Assembly (NCBI RefSeq): GCF_048323755.1
Contig: NZ_JBLWFS010000019.1
Span: forward strand, 1 to 64,000
Origin: Alkalihalobacterium sp048323755
GTDB taxonomy: Bacteria; Bacillota; Bacilli; Bacillales; Bacillaceae_F
Direction: 5' to 3'
Length of the DNA stretch: 64,000 bases
In this document: positions 8,527 to 16,092 of the stretch, piece by piece
Layout: each line of letters opens with the position of its first letter
How positions within the stretch are numbered: position 1 is the first letter of the stretch
Program-made: the position numbers and the translations under genes
Notes under the pieces: generated by a model
The model's input: the letters and a program-made list of their open reading frames with translations, nothing else
Database searches by the model: none
What the model was told of the DNA's origin: nothing

Positions 8527-9673
8527 TGATTTTCACTCCCAAAGTGAGAAAGAAAATTTCCTTTATTTGAGACCAAAATCCTTTTTTCTCCTCTTCTACT
8601 GGCGTTAAGAAATACAGTGGGATACTATTTAATGTCTTACCATTCATTGAAATGGTTAATTTCCCAACAGGTTGTGGCATATAAATCTTATCGGCCTCTT
8701 CACCTTTTGGTGGTCGATATAATGTGATATCCTTTTTTACACCTTCTCTTTCTTTTACGGTTAGTGGATACTTAAATGTATACGGAATATAGACTCTATC
8801 TTTGTAGAACTCGTCTTTAATTCCTTTTATCGTCCCTTCCTTTGCAAGAGTTTCAACTTTATATCGATCAAATGCAGAATTAAAAAGGTTCATATGATCG
8901 TTCCAGTCACTTGGTGCATTTAAGGTTACACAAATTAAATCTAGATCATCTTTTGTTGCTGTCGAGACAAGCGTTCGTTTCGCTCTTTTGGTGAAACCTG
9001 TCTTACCACCAGTAGAGTATTTGTATAATTGAGTTAAAAGTCTATTTTTATTTTGCCAGTAACTATAAACTTCACCTTCTCTTTGTGCCTTATAATTTTT
9101 AGTTGATGAAATTTCTCGATATTGCTCATTCTCCATTGCATACTGTGTAAGCTTTGCCATGTCATAAGCGGTTGAATAATGTTCTTCATGATCATCTAGT
9201 CCGTGTGGGTTTGAGAAAACGGTTCGAGTCATGCCGATTTCTTGAGCTTTCTGATTCATTAAGTAAACGAAACCTTCAAGACTTCCGCCAACATGTTCCC
9301 CTATTGCAACAGCAGCATCGTTTCCAGACCGAAGCATAAGTCCATATACTAGGTCTTTTAGTTTTATTTTTTCTCCAGCTTTTAAGTAAAGTGAAGATCC
9401 TTCTGTTCCTTCTGCTCGTGTTGAAACTTTTACATACTCTTCCATTTCCCCTGATTCGATAGCTATAATCGCTGTCATGATCTTGGTAATACTAGCAATC
9501 CTCATTTGTTGGTGTTCATTTTTCCCATATAATACTCGACCAGAAGATTGTTCAATTAAAATAGCCCCTTGTGCAGAGACCGAAAATGCCTCACTTTTAC
9601 TCGTAAATGAAAATGTAGAAAGTAATAAACTAATAGATAAACATATAATTAGTACTTTTTTTCTCATGTACAT
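8519..9673 (-). CDS. dacB: Sporulation D-alanyl-D-alanine carboxypeptidase DacB (PBP5*)
   Basis: Low-molecular-weight penicillin-binding protein that trims pentapeptides in spore cortex peptidoglycan and so sets the degree of cross-linking. The start at 9673 has GGCGGGG six bases upstream. An alternative ATG lies two codons later, and a longer reading frame to 9736 lacks a ribosome site. Signal peptide about 1-30. Catalytic Ser61-x-x-Lys64 lies in ASITK, then the SGN motif in LRSGNDAAV and KTG in GGKTGFTK. A C-terminal beta domain and amphipathic tail anchor it to the membrane. A sigma E-type promoter precedes it. Confidence 0.93.
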   Translation of the reverse strand: MYMRKKVLIICLSISLLLSTFSFTSKSEAFSVSAQGAILIEQSSGRVLYGKNEHQQMRIASITKIMTAIIAIESGEMEEYVKVSTRAEGTEGSSLYLKAGEKIKLKDLVYGLMLRSGNDAAVAIGEHVGGSLEGFVYLMNQKAQEIGMTRTVFSNPHGLDDHEEHYSTAYDMAKLTQYAMENEQYREISSTKNYKAQREGEVYSYWQNKNRLLTQLYKYSTGGKTGFTKRAKRTLVSTATKDDLDLICVTLNAPSDWNDHMNLFNSAFDRYKVETLAKEGTIKGIKDEFYKDRVYIPYTFKYPLTVKEREGVKKDITLYRPPKGEEADKIYMPQPVGKLTISMNGKTLNSIPLYFLTPVEEEKKGFWSQIKEIFFLTLGVKIID

Positions 9674-9704
9674 ATAAATCCCCGCCTGAATAGTAGTTTG
9701 TACA

Positions 9705-9732
9705 AGTGTATGCGCAAGAAAATGAAGTATGA
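9705..9732 (-). promoter_or_regulatory. Candidate sigma E promoter of dacB-spmA-spmB
   Basis: On the minus strand TCATACT (9732-9726) and CATACACT (9712-9705) are separated by 13 bases. They match the sigma E -35 (KMATATT, 6 of 7) and -10 (CATACAMT, 8 of 8) consensus as I recall it. The operon is sigma E-dependent in B. subtilis. The rest of the gap up to 9906 shows nothing recognisable. Confidence 0.6.
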
Positions 9733-9906
9733 ACAAATTTGTCCAACTCCTAATAAATTGGAATACTTCTCCACCTATTTGTGAAAACTATCCCTGAATT
9801 CTTTCTATTAAAATGGCTGTTTTCGTATGCTTTGTTGCTTTTGAACCGTTTAACCATCACACTGTCAGGAAGAGCCTTTAAAATTAAGTGATTTGGTGAT
9901 AAATTT

Positions 9907-10629
9907 ATGGACGATATACTAAGAGAGTCTCTCATTATACTGGGTCGTATCTTCACGATTTTTCCATTGTTTTTAATGGTCACAATTTATATGGGGAAAC
10001 GATCACTTGGCGAAATGCCTATTTTTGACTTTCTCATTATTATTACATTGTCTAATGTTATTGGCGCGGATATTGCTGACCCAACAGTTGATCATATATA
10101 TACCTATTTAGCTGTTATTGTCATTCCATTACTTCATAAGTCTGTTGCTCGTTTATTAATCTCCAATCGAAAATTAGGTAAAAAACTTACGTTTGAACCT
10201 ACATTAGTCATTCAAGATGGAAAAGTGTTAGTTGAAAACTTAAAAAGGATTCAGTATACCATTGATAATGTTTTACAAATGTTAAGGCAGAAGGATATTT
10301 TTGATATAAGTGAGGTTAAAGTTGCGATCATTGAAGGAGATGGAAAAATTAGTGTAATGAAGCAAGAGAATAAAATGGAAGTAACACTTGAAGATATGAA
10401 TTTAGATAAGAAAAATCTCAGTTTAGCTTTGCCTTTAATCGTAGAAGGGGAGATTTACGACGACATTCTAACTTATTTAGGCTTAGATCGTCCGTGGCTC
10501 ATTGAAGAATTACAAAAAAGAAATATACCACAGATGAATCGAATTTTTTTTGCTTCAATTAATCAAAATCAAGAACTTCATATTTCATTAAAAAAAGAAG
10601 AGCAACACATGCCTCCTTTTTATCATTAA
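9907..10629 (+). CDS. DUF421 membrane protein (YetF/YrbG type)
   Basis: 240 residues. Three N-terminal hydrophobic segments (about 10-30, 38-55, 60-80) contain the family signature MGKRSLGEM and the FDFLIIITLSNVIG segment. A cytoplasmic domain follows with two repeats of the IxxGKxL type (VIQDGKVLVENL near 100 and VEGEIYDDIL near 180), RQKDIFDISEVKVAIIE and DRPWLIEEL. The family is widespread in Bacillus and its members often associate with spore germination or spore membranes; the molecular activity is not established. GGTGAT lies seven bases before the ATG. It stands at the left edge of the accessory block next to dacB, on the opposite strand. Confidence 0.82.
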   Translation: MDDILRESLIILGRIFTIFPLFLMVTIYMGKRSLGEMPIFDFLIIITLSNVIGADIADPTVDHIYTYLAVIVIPLLHKSVARLLISNRKLGKKLTFEPTLVIQDGKVLVENLKRIQYTIDNVLQMLRQKDIFDISEVKVAIIEGDGKISVMKQENKMEVTLEDMNLDKKNLSLALPLIVEGEIYDDILTYLGLDRPWLIEELQKRNIPQMNRIFFASINQNQELHISLKKEEQHMPPFYH

Positions 10630-10643
10630 CGTGAAATGAAATA

Positions 10644-10720
10644 TGAAAAGCACAAGGCCCGTTCAACGACGTACGGACTGGAACACACCTCATGAGACAA
10701 AGGAACACATGATTTTTGTA
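10644..10720 (+). repeat. Degenerate dispersed-repeat fragment
   Basis: The stretch GAAAAGCACAAGGCCCGTTC followed by AACGACGTACGGACTGGA resembles 54866-54900 (GAAAAGCTCAAGCGCCCGTTTAGCGAAGT), though clearly diverged. It lies between two convergent DUF421 genes. The following part, 10769-10832, contains three loose A-rich repeats of about 20-22 bp built on AAAGTTAAAAATAA. No gene is visible in the whole 10630-10913 gap. Confidence 0.4.
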
Positions 10721-10888
10721 AGTTTTTGTCGAGAAATCGGTAAAGTGAAAAAGTTGAATGTAAAACCGGCAAAGTTAAAAATAAGGTGAACTAAGTTGAA
10801 AATAAATTGACTAAAGTTAAAAATAAATTAAATAAAGCTGTTAAAATCAAGCCAGTCAATATTTATACTTTCTTATCAAAAAAGAAAC

Positions 10889-10915
10889 AAGAGGCAGCCC
10901 ACAGAACTGCCTCTT
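10889..10915 (-). terminator. Terminator of the second spoVA operon
   Basis: 9-bp stem AAGAGGCAG (10889-10897) / CTGCCTCTT (10907-10915), followed on the minus strand by TGTTTCTTTTTT. It overlaps the stop codon of the DUF421-DUF1657 gene. Confidence 0.7.
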
Positions 10916-11771
10916 ATCTTAGTAATGGTTTTAATTTTTTCATAACCTCATCCATTTCTTTAGCACAACGTTGGTACATGTTTTTTGCCTGTTCTGAGTC
11001 AGTTTGCATGGAGAAAACTTCTAAATCTGCTTGGCATTTTTTAATTGATGCAAATAGGAGTGGCTTTTCAACAGGTTCTGGAATTTCAATTTGGTCATCA
11101 AACACATCTATCGTTAATTCTCCGTATGAATCAATTTGACCAATATAAACATTTTCAATGGCAACCCCTATTTTATCAAGTTCATGTTCTAGCCATCTCC
11201 GATTAAAGCCAATCGTAGCAAGTGGTTCATCTAGTATTTTCCCGTCCATTATCACTGTTTCTGGCTGTTTTATCGGGGCTACCTGAATTTGCATATCTTT
11301 AGGCGTTAAAGGTTGATAATCTTTCTTTAATAGAACGTTTACTGCTCCATTCGGTTCTAGAACGGCAAACTCTACATCTGCAACACGGAAGACATCTTTT
11401 GTTCTTAATTTACTTAACAATTCGTCTGTCGTATAACGGCCTTTTCTAATATTATCTTCAAGAACTTTACCGTCTTTAATGATTGGGATTCCTTTACCGC
11501 CAATCACATTACGAAATGTCTTACTTTTAACGGATAGTGAACCGATAATATAGGGGATAAAAACCCACAAAAATAATGCAATGGCTACATGGCCAGGGGG
11601 GATGCTTATTGCTACAGAACCAATTCCGACAATGATAGCCACCGCTGCCGCTACGATAAACTCAAAATAAGAAAGCTCTCCTATTGCCTTACGTACAAAA
11701 AGCTTTGCTCCAAATAGAACCACTATAATACCAGCGGATGAGCGTAAAACGATTTCTAACCAGCCCGGCAA
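10914..11771 (-). CDS. DUF421 membrane protein fused to a C-terminal DUF1657-like domain
   Basis: 285 residues. Residues 1-80 contain three membrane segments with the family motif GAKLFVRKAIGELSYFEF. Residues 90-225 form the cytoplasmic DUF421 domain (KDGKVLEDNI, RTKDVFRVADVEFAVLEPNG, MDGKILDEPL, NRRWLEHEL). Residues about 238-285 align with the small DUF1657 proteins of the same operon, sharing the pattern L-K-x-x-Q-A-x-x-E-x-F-x-x-Q-T-x-x-x-Q-A-K-x-M-x-Q. The start is TTG at 11771 behind AAAGGAGGG. Last gene of a seven-gene operon whose order equals spoVA2mob, where the same two-domain gene is also last (from memory of the literature). Role in the spore inner membrane is inferred. Confidence 0.85.
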   Translation of the reverse strand: MPGWLEIVLRSSAGIIVVLFGAKLFVRKAIGELSYFEFIVAAAVAIIVGIGSVAISIPPGHVAIALFLWVFIPYIIGSLSVKSKTFRNVIGGKGIPIIKDGKVLEDNIRKGRYTTDELLSKLRTKDVFRVADVEFAVLEPNGAVNVLLKKDYQPLTPKDMQIQVAPIKQPETVIMDGKILDEPLATIGFNRRWLEHELDKIGVAIENVYIGQIDSYGELTIDVFDDQIEIPEPVEKPLLFASIKKCQADLEVFSMQTDSEQAKNMYQRCAKEMDEVMKKLKPLLR

Positions 11772-11803
11772 ATGAAACCCTCCTTTCTTGAAACCTCCAT
11801 TAA

Positions 11804-12010
11804 CTAATATCCATTATATTGAGGCTCTTCTCGTTCAAGTTCACCAATTCTCTTCTCAATGTCGCCGATTACCTTTCTAGTCGTTAAGCATGTTTCATGA
11901 AATACTTGGCGCACTTCTTCATCTTCTGTTTCAATGGAAAATGTATTTAAGGATGCCTCAATTCCCTTGAGTGAAGAAAGGCACTGTTTTACCTGTGAAG
12001 CTACTGTCAT
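11804..12010 (-). CDS. DUF1657 domain-containing small protein
   Basis: 68 residues, predicted all-helical, no membrane segment. It begins MTVASQVKQC and ends in an acidic EEPQYNGY tail, closely similar to the 67-residue protein at 14467-14670 in the same operon. GGGAGGGATTTAGT precedes the ATG. It lies between spoVAEb and the DUF421 fusion gene, the position it has in spoVA2mob operons. Function is unknown. The shared domain in the neighbouring DUF421 protein suggests it associates with that protein or with the same surface. Confidence 0.85.
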   Translation of the reverse strand: MTVASQVKQCLSSLKGIEASLNTFSIETEDEEVRQVFHETCLTTRKVIGDIEKRIGELEREEPQYNGY

Positions 12011-12023
12011 ACTAAATCCCTCC

Positions 12024-12374
12024 CTATCCCTTAGGTTTAAAAACTAATGCTGCAAAAAAACCAAATATTATAGCTGCTGAAATACCTGCACTCGTAACTT
12101 CAAAAATCCCTGTAATCACACCGACTAACCCGTGTTTTTCAGCTTCTGCCATCGCACCATGAACTAATGCGTTACCAAAACTTGTAATTGGAACAGTTGC
12201 ACCAGCCCCTGCAAAGTCGATTAGAGGCTCATATAAACCAAAGCCGTCAAGTATCGCCCCTGATACAACTAACGTACTCATGGTGTGTGCAGGGGTAAGT
12301 TTGAGAACATCCATTAAAATTTGTCCAATAACACAAATAATACCACCAACTACGAATGCCCAAAAGAAAATCAT
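12024..12374 (-). CDS. spoVAEb: Stage V sporulation protein AEb, second copy
   Basis: 116-residue membrane protein related to SpoVAC, part of the SpoVA channel that moves Ca-dipicolinate across the spore inner membrane. It shares the FAGAGATVPITSFGNALVHG segment, and four hydrophobic helices are visible. It is closely similar to the canonical copy at 33533-33886; both end in a KPKG tail. It begins nine bases after spoVAD in the second spoVA operon. The start ATG has GAGG seven bases upstream. Confidence 0.9.
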   Translation of the reverse strand: MIFFWAFVVGGIICVIGQILMDVLKLTPAHTMSTLVVSGAILDGFGLYEPLIDFAGAGATVPITSFGNALVHGAMAEAEKHGLVGVITGIFEVTSAGISAAIIFGFFAALVFKPKG

Positions 12375-12383
12375 CGTTTATCC

Positions 12384-13391
12384 TCACCTCCCTGCTTCTA
12401 TTGCAACTGCGTGGGCGATACACGGGATCGTTTCTTTTTGTTGAAATGATAACGGTGATAATAAAGCGCCTGTCGCTACAATTAACATCCGGTTAATTTC
12501 TCCACGTTTCATTCGATTAAGTAAATGCCCGTATGTAACTGCTGCCGAACATCCTGACCCACTTGCACCAGCCAGTACAGGTTGTTCCTCTCTGTAAATC
12601 AACAACCCACAATCTTGAAATTTCTCTTCTGTGAGCTCTAACCCATGCTTAGCTAATAAATCAATTGCAATAGAGTGGCCAATCTTACCTAAGTCCCCCG
12701 TTGCAATGACATCATAATAGTCAGGACCAACTTGCATGTCTCTTAAATGAGCTTCAATCGTATCAACAGCAGCTGGGGCCATTGCTCCACCCATATTGAA
12801 TGGATCACTTAATCCCATATCAACGACCCTTCCGATCGTCGCAGAAGTTACTCTGGGACCATCACCTGTTTTGCCTAGTAACCCAACGCCTGAGGCAGTT
12901 ACCGTCCATTGAGCAGTTGGTGGTTTTTGAGCACCGTATTCCGTTGGGTATCTAAATTGTTTCTCTACCGCTGAGTTATGACTTGATGAGCCAGTCAAAA
13001 TATAGTTAGCCCCGCCACCATTCAAGATGAACGCCGATAATGCTAATCCTTCCATTGAAGTGGAGCACGCGCCAAACAACCCAATATATGGAATACTCAA
13101 TGTTCGACAAGCAAAGCTTGTTGGCGTAATTTGATTGACTAAATCACCAGCAATAACAAACTCAACGACTTCTTTTTCTATTCCACCTTTTTCAATTGCT
13201 TTATTACAAGCTTCCTCAAACAATACCCGATGCGCTTTCTCATAAGAGTCTTGTCCCATCCACATATCTTCATGAAGCGTATCAAAATCATCAGGAATAT
13301 TTCCATTCGCTTCAAAAGGACCACCGACAGTACCAGTAGATAAGATGACAGGCTTTGTTTCAAACGTCCAAGTTCGATGGCCAGTAAGCAT
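12384..13391 (-). CDS. spoVAD: Stage V sporulation protein AD, second copy
   Basis: Thiolase-fold protein of the SpoVA complex that binds dipicolinic acid at the spore inner membrane (known for the B. subtilis homologue). Start at 13391, because the ATG overlaps the spoVAC stop by one base (TAATG) and follows a run of seven G's; a longer frame would begin inside spoVAC. 335 residues. Landmarks are FGACSTSMEGLALSAFIL, SSHNSAVEKQFRYPTEYG, GRVVDMGLSDPFNMGGAMAP and SGSGCSAAVTYGHL. It differs from the canonical copy at 33883-34899 throughout but keeps all these blocks. Confidence 0.93.
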   Translation of the reverse strand: MLTGHRTWTFETKPVILSTGTVGGPFEANGNIPDDFDTLHEDMWMGQDSYEKAHRVLFEEACNKAIEKGGIEKEVVEFVIAGDLVNQITPTSFACRTLSIPYIGLFGACSTSMEGLALSAFILNGGGANYILTGSSSHNSAVEKQFRYPTEYGAQKPPTAQWTVTASGVGLLGKTGDGPRVTSATIGRVVDMGLSDPFNMGGAMAPAAVDTIEAHLRDMQVGPDYYDVIATGDLGKIGHSIAIDLLAKHGLELTEEKFQDCGLLIYREEQPVLAGASGSGCSAAVTYGHLLNRMKRGEINRMLIVATGALLSPLSFQQKETIPCIAHAVAIEAGR

Positions 13392-13870
13392 TATAATCCC
13401 CCCCATTGGATAGCAATCGTTTTAATAATTGCAATTACAAACGCGGCTACCGTTCCAAATACAATAACCGAACCAGCTAACTTAAACATGTTTCCACCAA
13501 CTCCAAGCACATACCCTTCCGTACGGTGTTCAATTGCAGCACTAGCCACAGAATTAGCAAACCCAGTAACCGGTACTGCTGTTCCAGCACCAGCAAATTG
13601 TGCTATTCGATCATAAACACCAAACCCTGTTAGTAAAACAGATAGAAAAATCATAAATGCCACGGTTGGATTTCCGGCAGTTCGTTCTGTAAAATCAAAA
13701 AATGTATAAAAGAAAGTTTGTACAAACTGACCGAATAAACAAATAAGACCGCCTATAAAAAACGCACGAATACAATTTTTAAACCATGGCCGTTTGATTT
13801 CATGTTCACTAGCAAACTTTTGATATTCTTGTTGTACTGGTGTTAAGTTTTTCTTTTTTTGATCCGACAT
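13391..13870 (-). CDS. spoVAC: Stage V sporulation protein AC, second copy
   Basis: 159-residue membrane protein of the SpoVA channel; in B. subtilis SpoVAC behaves as a mechanosensitive channel for dipicolinate release. A basic N-terminal tail (about 40 residues) precedes four to five hydrophobic helices. The QFAGAGTAVPVTGFANSVAS segment and the EHRTEGYVLGVGGNMFKLAG segment are diagnostic. Its stop overlaps the start of spoVAD and it follows the lipoprotein gene by 15 bases. Confidence 0.92.
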   Translation of the reverse strand: MSDQKKKNLTPVQQEYQKFASEHEIKRPWFKNCIRAFFIGGLICLFGQFVQTFFYTFFDFTERTAGNPTVAFMIFLSVLLTGFGVYDRIAQFAGAGTAVPVTGFANSVASAAIEHRTEGYVLGVGGNMFKLAGSVIVFGTVAAFVIAIIKTIAIQWGGL

Positions 13871-13885
13871 AGTTCGCTCCTCACT

Positions 13886-14332
13886 TTACCCTTTCATATC
13901 TTCTTCAAGCTTTTTTAACCTTTTGTCTAACTGTTCCTTTGAAATACTTTCCTCTTTAAGTTGTCTTTCTAACTTCTCAAGCTCCATAAATATTTTTTTA
14001 TCCGTTGAAAGAAAAATTGTAGAGTTAGGATAGCGTTTTTTTACTCGATCAAAACCATCTTTTCTAATTCCTTCTAAATGGAGCCTATCAAAATGTGTAA
14101 CCGTTGGTGCGATGTAAATGTTGTCCTGGTTTGATACCCCTCTTACTTCAATAACTTCATCCATTGAAAGGACAATCTTTTTTGCATTATCAGCTTGCGT
14201 TTGATCAATAATAGCTCCCTGACCAATAAACAAAGGAGTTTGTTCTTGTTGTTGTAAGTTCATTTGACCACAACCACTCAGTATGCAAGCTAACGTCAAA
14301 AAGGTTAAAATAAATAAGGAATACATTTTCAT
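13886..14332 (-). CDS. YhcN/YlaJ family sporulation lipoprotein
   Basis: Secreted lipoprotein of about 148 residues. The start at 14332 (MKMYSLF) has GGGTGG five bases upstream; a longer frame reaching 14446 lacks a ribosome site and would hide the signal peptide. A type II signal peptide (residues 1-21) ends in the lipobox LSGC. The mature part matches the YhcN/YlaJ pattern with the DNAKKIVLSMDEVIEVRG block and a charged, probably coiled-coil C-terminus. Homologues are spore-associated lipoproteins. In spoVA2mob this is the second gene, which is where it lies here. Confidence 0.82.
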   Translation of the reverse strand: MKMYSLFILTFLTLACILSGCGQMNLQQQEQTPLFIGQGAIIDQTQADNAKKIVLSMDEVIEVRGVSNQDNIYIAPTVTHFDRLHLEGIRKDGFDRVKKRYPNSTIFLSTDKKIFMELEKLERQLKEESISKEQLDKRLKKLEEDMKG

Positions 14333-14428
14333 TGAAACCACCCTATTCTTAGCTTCGTATTGATTATAGTTTGACAAATGTCCGATATTTATATGTAACA
14401 GATTTTTTACTGTTTTTATTGTAAGAAG

Positions 14429-14455
14429 AAGGTTGATGTTTATCACATCAACCTT
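14429..14455. terminator. Hairpin after the first DUF1657 gene
   Basis: 10-bp stem AAGGTTGATG (14429-14438) / CATCAACCTT (14446-14455), 11 bases past the 14467-14670 stop codon. The minus-strand T-tract is weak, so it may act as an attenuator or mRNA-stabilising hairpin inside the operon rather than a full stop. Confidence 0.5.
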
Positions 14456-14466
14456 TTAGCCGAATA

Positions 14467-14670
14467 TTAGTCGTTATATTGTGGTTCTTCTTGTTGAATT
14501 TCTTGAACACGTGGTGTTAATGTATCTACTATTCCTTGTGTTTGTTGCGCTAAGTTTTGGAACATTTGCTTTGCTTGTTGATTTTCCGTTTGTAGAGCAA
14601 AGGTTTCAAAACTTGCTTGTGCACTCTTTAATCCTGCTAATGTTTGTTTTACTTGGCTTGCTACTGTCAT
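14467..14670 (-). CDS. DUF1657 domain-containing small protein, first gene of the second spoVA operon
   Basis: 67 residues, helical, rich in Gln, beginning MTVASQVKQTLAGLK and ending QEEPQYND. It resembles the copy at 11804-12010 and the tail of the DUF421 fusion. GGAGGAACCACC lies directly before the ATG. It opens a seven-gene minus-strand operon running to 10914. A forespore (sigma G) promoter is expected in 14671-14773, but I could not find a convincing -35/-10 pair. Function unknown. Confidence 0.85.
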   Translation of the reverse strand: MTVASQVKQTLAGLKSAQASFETFALQTENQQAKQMFQNLAQQTQGIVDTLTPRVQEIQQEEPQYND

Positions 14671-14773
14671 GGTGGTTCCTCCTAAAAAAATAATAATGGT
14701 ACGATACTAATATTTGATAATTAAAACTAAATAATTGTAGTTAAATACTGGAAGTAAAAATAAGGAGTGTAAA

Positions 14774-15301
14774 ATGTTATTATCCGTTTTGATATTAATA
14801 CTTATTGTTAATTTGTGCACAGGCATTTTTCTGTTTTATATATTCCGTACGTTTAATGCACAAGAAAAGAAGCACCAAAGGCAAATTGAAGAATTACTAC
14901 AACATCCAAACATAAAAAAAATAGGGACTGAGCAACTAAGGGATGAATGGAGATCGTATGTTTTTATACAAGCGTTACAAGTAAGAGAAGCGATTTCAAA
15001 ACAAGTAAGTAATTTACACCCTAAATTAATTGAAGAAGCACCCAGCTCACATGGACTTTCTAATAAAGAACTTTCTGAAGCATTTACCCCTGAGCAAATT
15101 GAAGCGATCACTTTTTATTGGGATTTATATCGTCAATATGCTGATACGTATTGGAAAACGGATCAAGGAAAAGTTAAAACCGTGTTTAAAGGATCTGTTG
15201 ACTTAAAAGGAAGCGAAGTTCATAGGATACAAACCGCCTCTAACCAAATATTACCAAAAATTGATCAATTACTGATCAAAATAAAAGGAGTTGAGCACTA
15301 A
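14774..15301 (+). CDS. Hypothetical single-pass membrane protein
   Basis: 175 residues, not recognised. Residues 1-24 form one N-terminal membrane anchor (LLSVLILILIVNLC). After it come a charged helical region (AQEKKHQRQIEELLQHPNIKK) and a soluble domain of mixed character ending in a basic KIKGVEH tail. AAGGAGTG lies four bases before the ATG. It is divergent from the second spoVA operon, with about 100 bases between, and runs into its own terminator. Position suggests a role in the sporulation block, but no domain supports a function. Confidence 0.7.
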   Translation: MLLSVLILILIVNLCTGIFLFYIFRTFNAQEKKHQRQIEELLQHPNIKKIGTEQLRDEWRSYVFIQALQVREAISKQVSNLHPKLIEEAPSSHGLSNKELSEAFTPEQIEAITFYWDLYRQYADTYWKTDQGKVKTVFKGSVDLKGSEVHRIQTASNQILPKIDQLLIKIKGVEH

Positions 15302-15317
15302 TATGCTCACTCCTTTT
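15284..15317 (+). terminator. Terminator of the 14774-15301 gene
   Basis: Stem AAAAGGAGTTGAGCA / TGCTCACTCCTTTTT with one mismatch, ending in a T run. It overlaps the stop codon. Confidence 0.75.
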
Positions 15318-15394
15318 TCGTTTGAGTAATTATTCCATTGTTGGGACATTCTAATCATAACATTCACTTTATATTCCTAGTTGAGGGCAAAACA

Positions 15395-16081
15395 TTGAAT
15401 ACTAACTTTTTTTATTTAACTACTGAACTAATTACGGGTTTTTTTGCTTTATTAGTTATCACTAAAGTCTTAGGAAAGACGCAAATCACTCAACTCACTC
15501 CTTTTGATTTCATATCAGCACTAGTTCTCGGTGAGCTCGTCGGAAATGCTATTTATGATAAGAATATCGGTCTAAATTACGTGATTTATGCTGTGTTTGT
15601 ATGGGGCACTCTCATTTATACCGTTGAGTGGTTGACACAAAAATACAAGGGTACAAGAAACTTTCTACAAGGAAAGCCGTCAATTATCATTCGTGAAGGT
15701 AAAATTGATTTTCAACAGTTAAAAAAAGATCAAATGGACATTAATCAGCTGCAACAATTATTACGCCAAAAAGATGTTTTTTCAATTCGTGAAGTGCAAT
15801 ATGGGATTTTGGAAGCAAATGGGTCCATTAGTATTTTAAAAAAAGACAATTACGAACAGCCGAATAAAAAGGACTTAAACCTGACACCTCAAAAGGTCTG
15901 TCTTCCAATCACCCTTATTCTAGATGGGGAAATATTACTCGATAATTTGAGAGAAAGCGGCTATAATCTAGCGTGGTTAAAACAACAGCTGTTCACTTAC
16001 GGTATTACTGATGAAAAAGAAGTTTTTTATGCAGAATGGCTAGAAGGGGATTCCCTTTATATTAATACATACAGTTCATAA
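15395..16081 (+). CDS. DUF421 membrane protein, third copy
   Basis: 228 residues from a TTG start at 15395, chosen because GAGGG lies seven bases upstream; the frame is open to a TTG at 15338 but without a ribosome site. Three membrane segments contain VLGKTQITQLTPFDFISALVLGE, the family signature. The cytoplasmic domain has IREGKIDFQQL, RQKDVFSIREVQYGILEANG and LDGEILLDNL. It differs from the two other DUF421 proteins in the window and lacks the DUF1657 tail. Eleven bases separate it from the phosphodiesterase lipoprotein gene, so the two form an operon. Confidence 0.85.
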   Translation: MNTNFFYLTTELITGFFALLVITKVLGKTQITQLTPFDFISALVLGELVGNAIYDKNIGLNYVIYAVFVWGTLIYTVEWLTQKYKGTRNFLQGKPSIIIREGKIDFQQLKKDQMDINQLQQLLRQKDVFSIREVQYGILEANGSISILKKDNYEQPNKKDLNLTPQKVCLPITLILDGEILLDNLRESGYNLAWLKQQLFTYGITDEKEVFYAEWLEGDSLYINTYSS

Positions 16082-16092
16082 GGAGTGGGATC

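Noticed and set aside
10807..11139. 110-codon plus-strand frame overlapping the DUF421-DUF1657 gene
   Set aside because: It starts in the A-rich repeat and runs antisense through the fusion domain. The minus-strand gene has a clear ribosome site and family match.
13377..13616. Plus-strand frame opposite spoVAC and spoVAD
   Set aside because: Shadow frame of conserved membrane-protein codons; no independent support.
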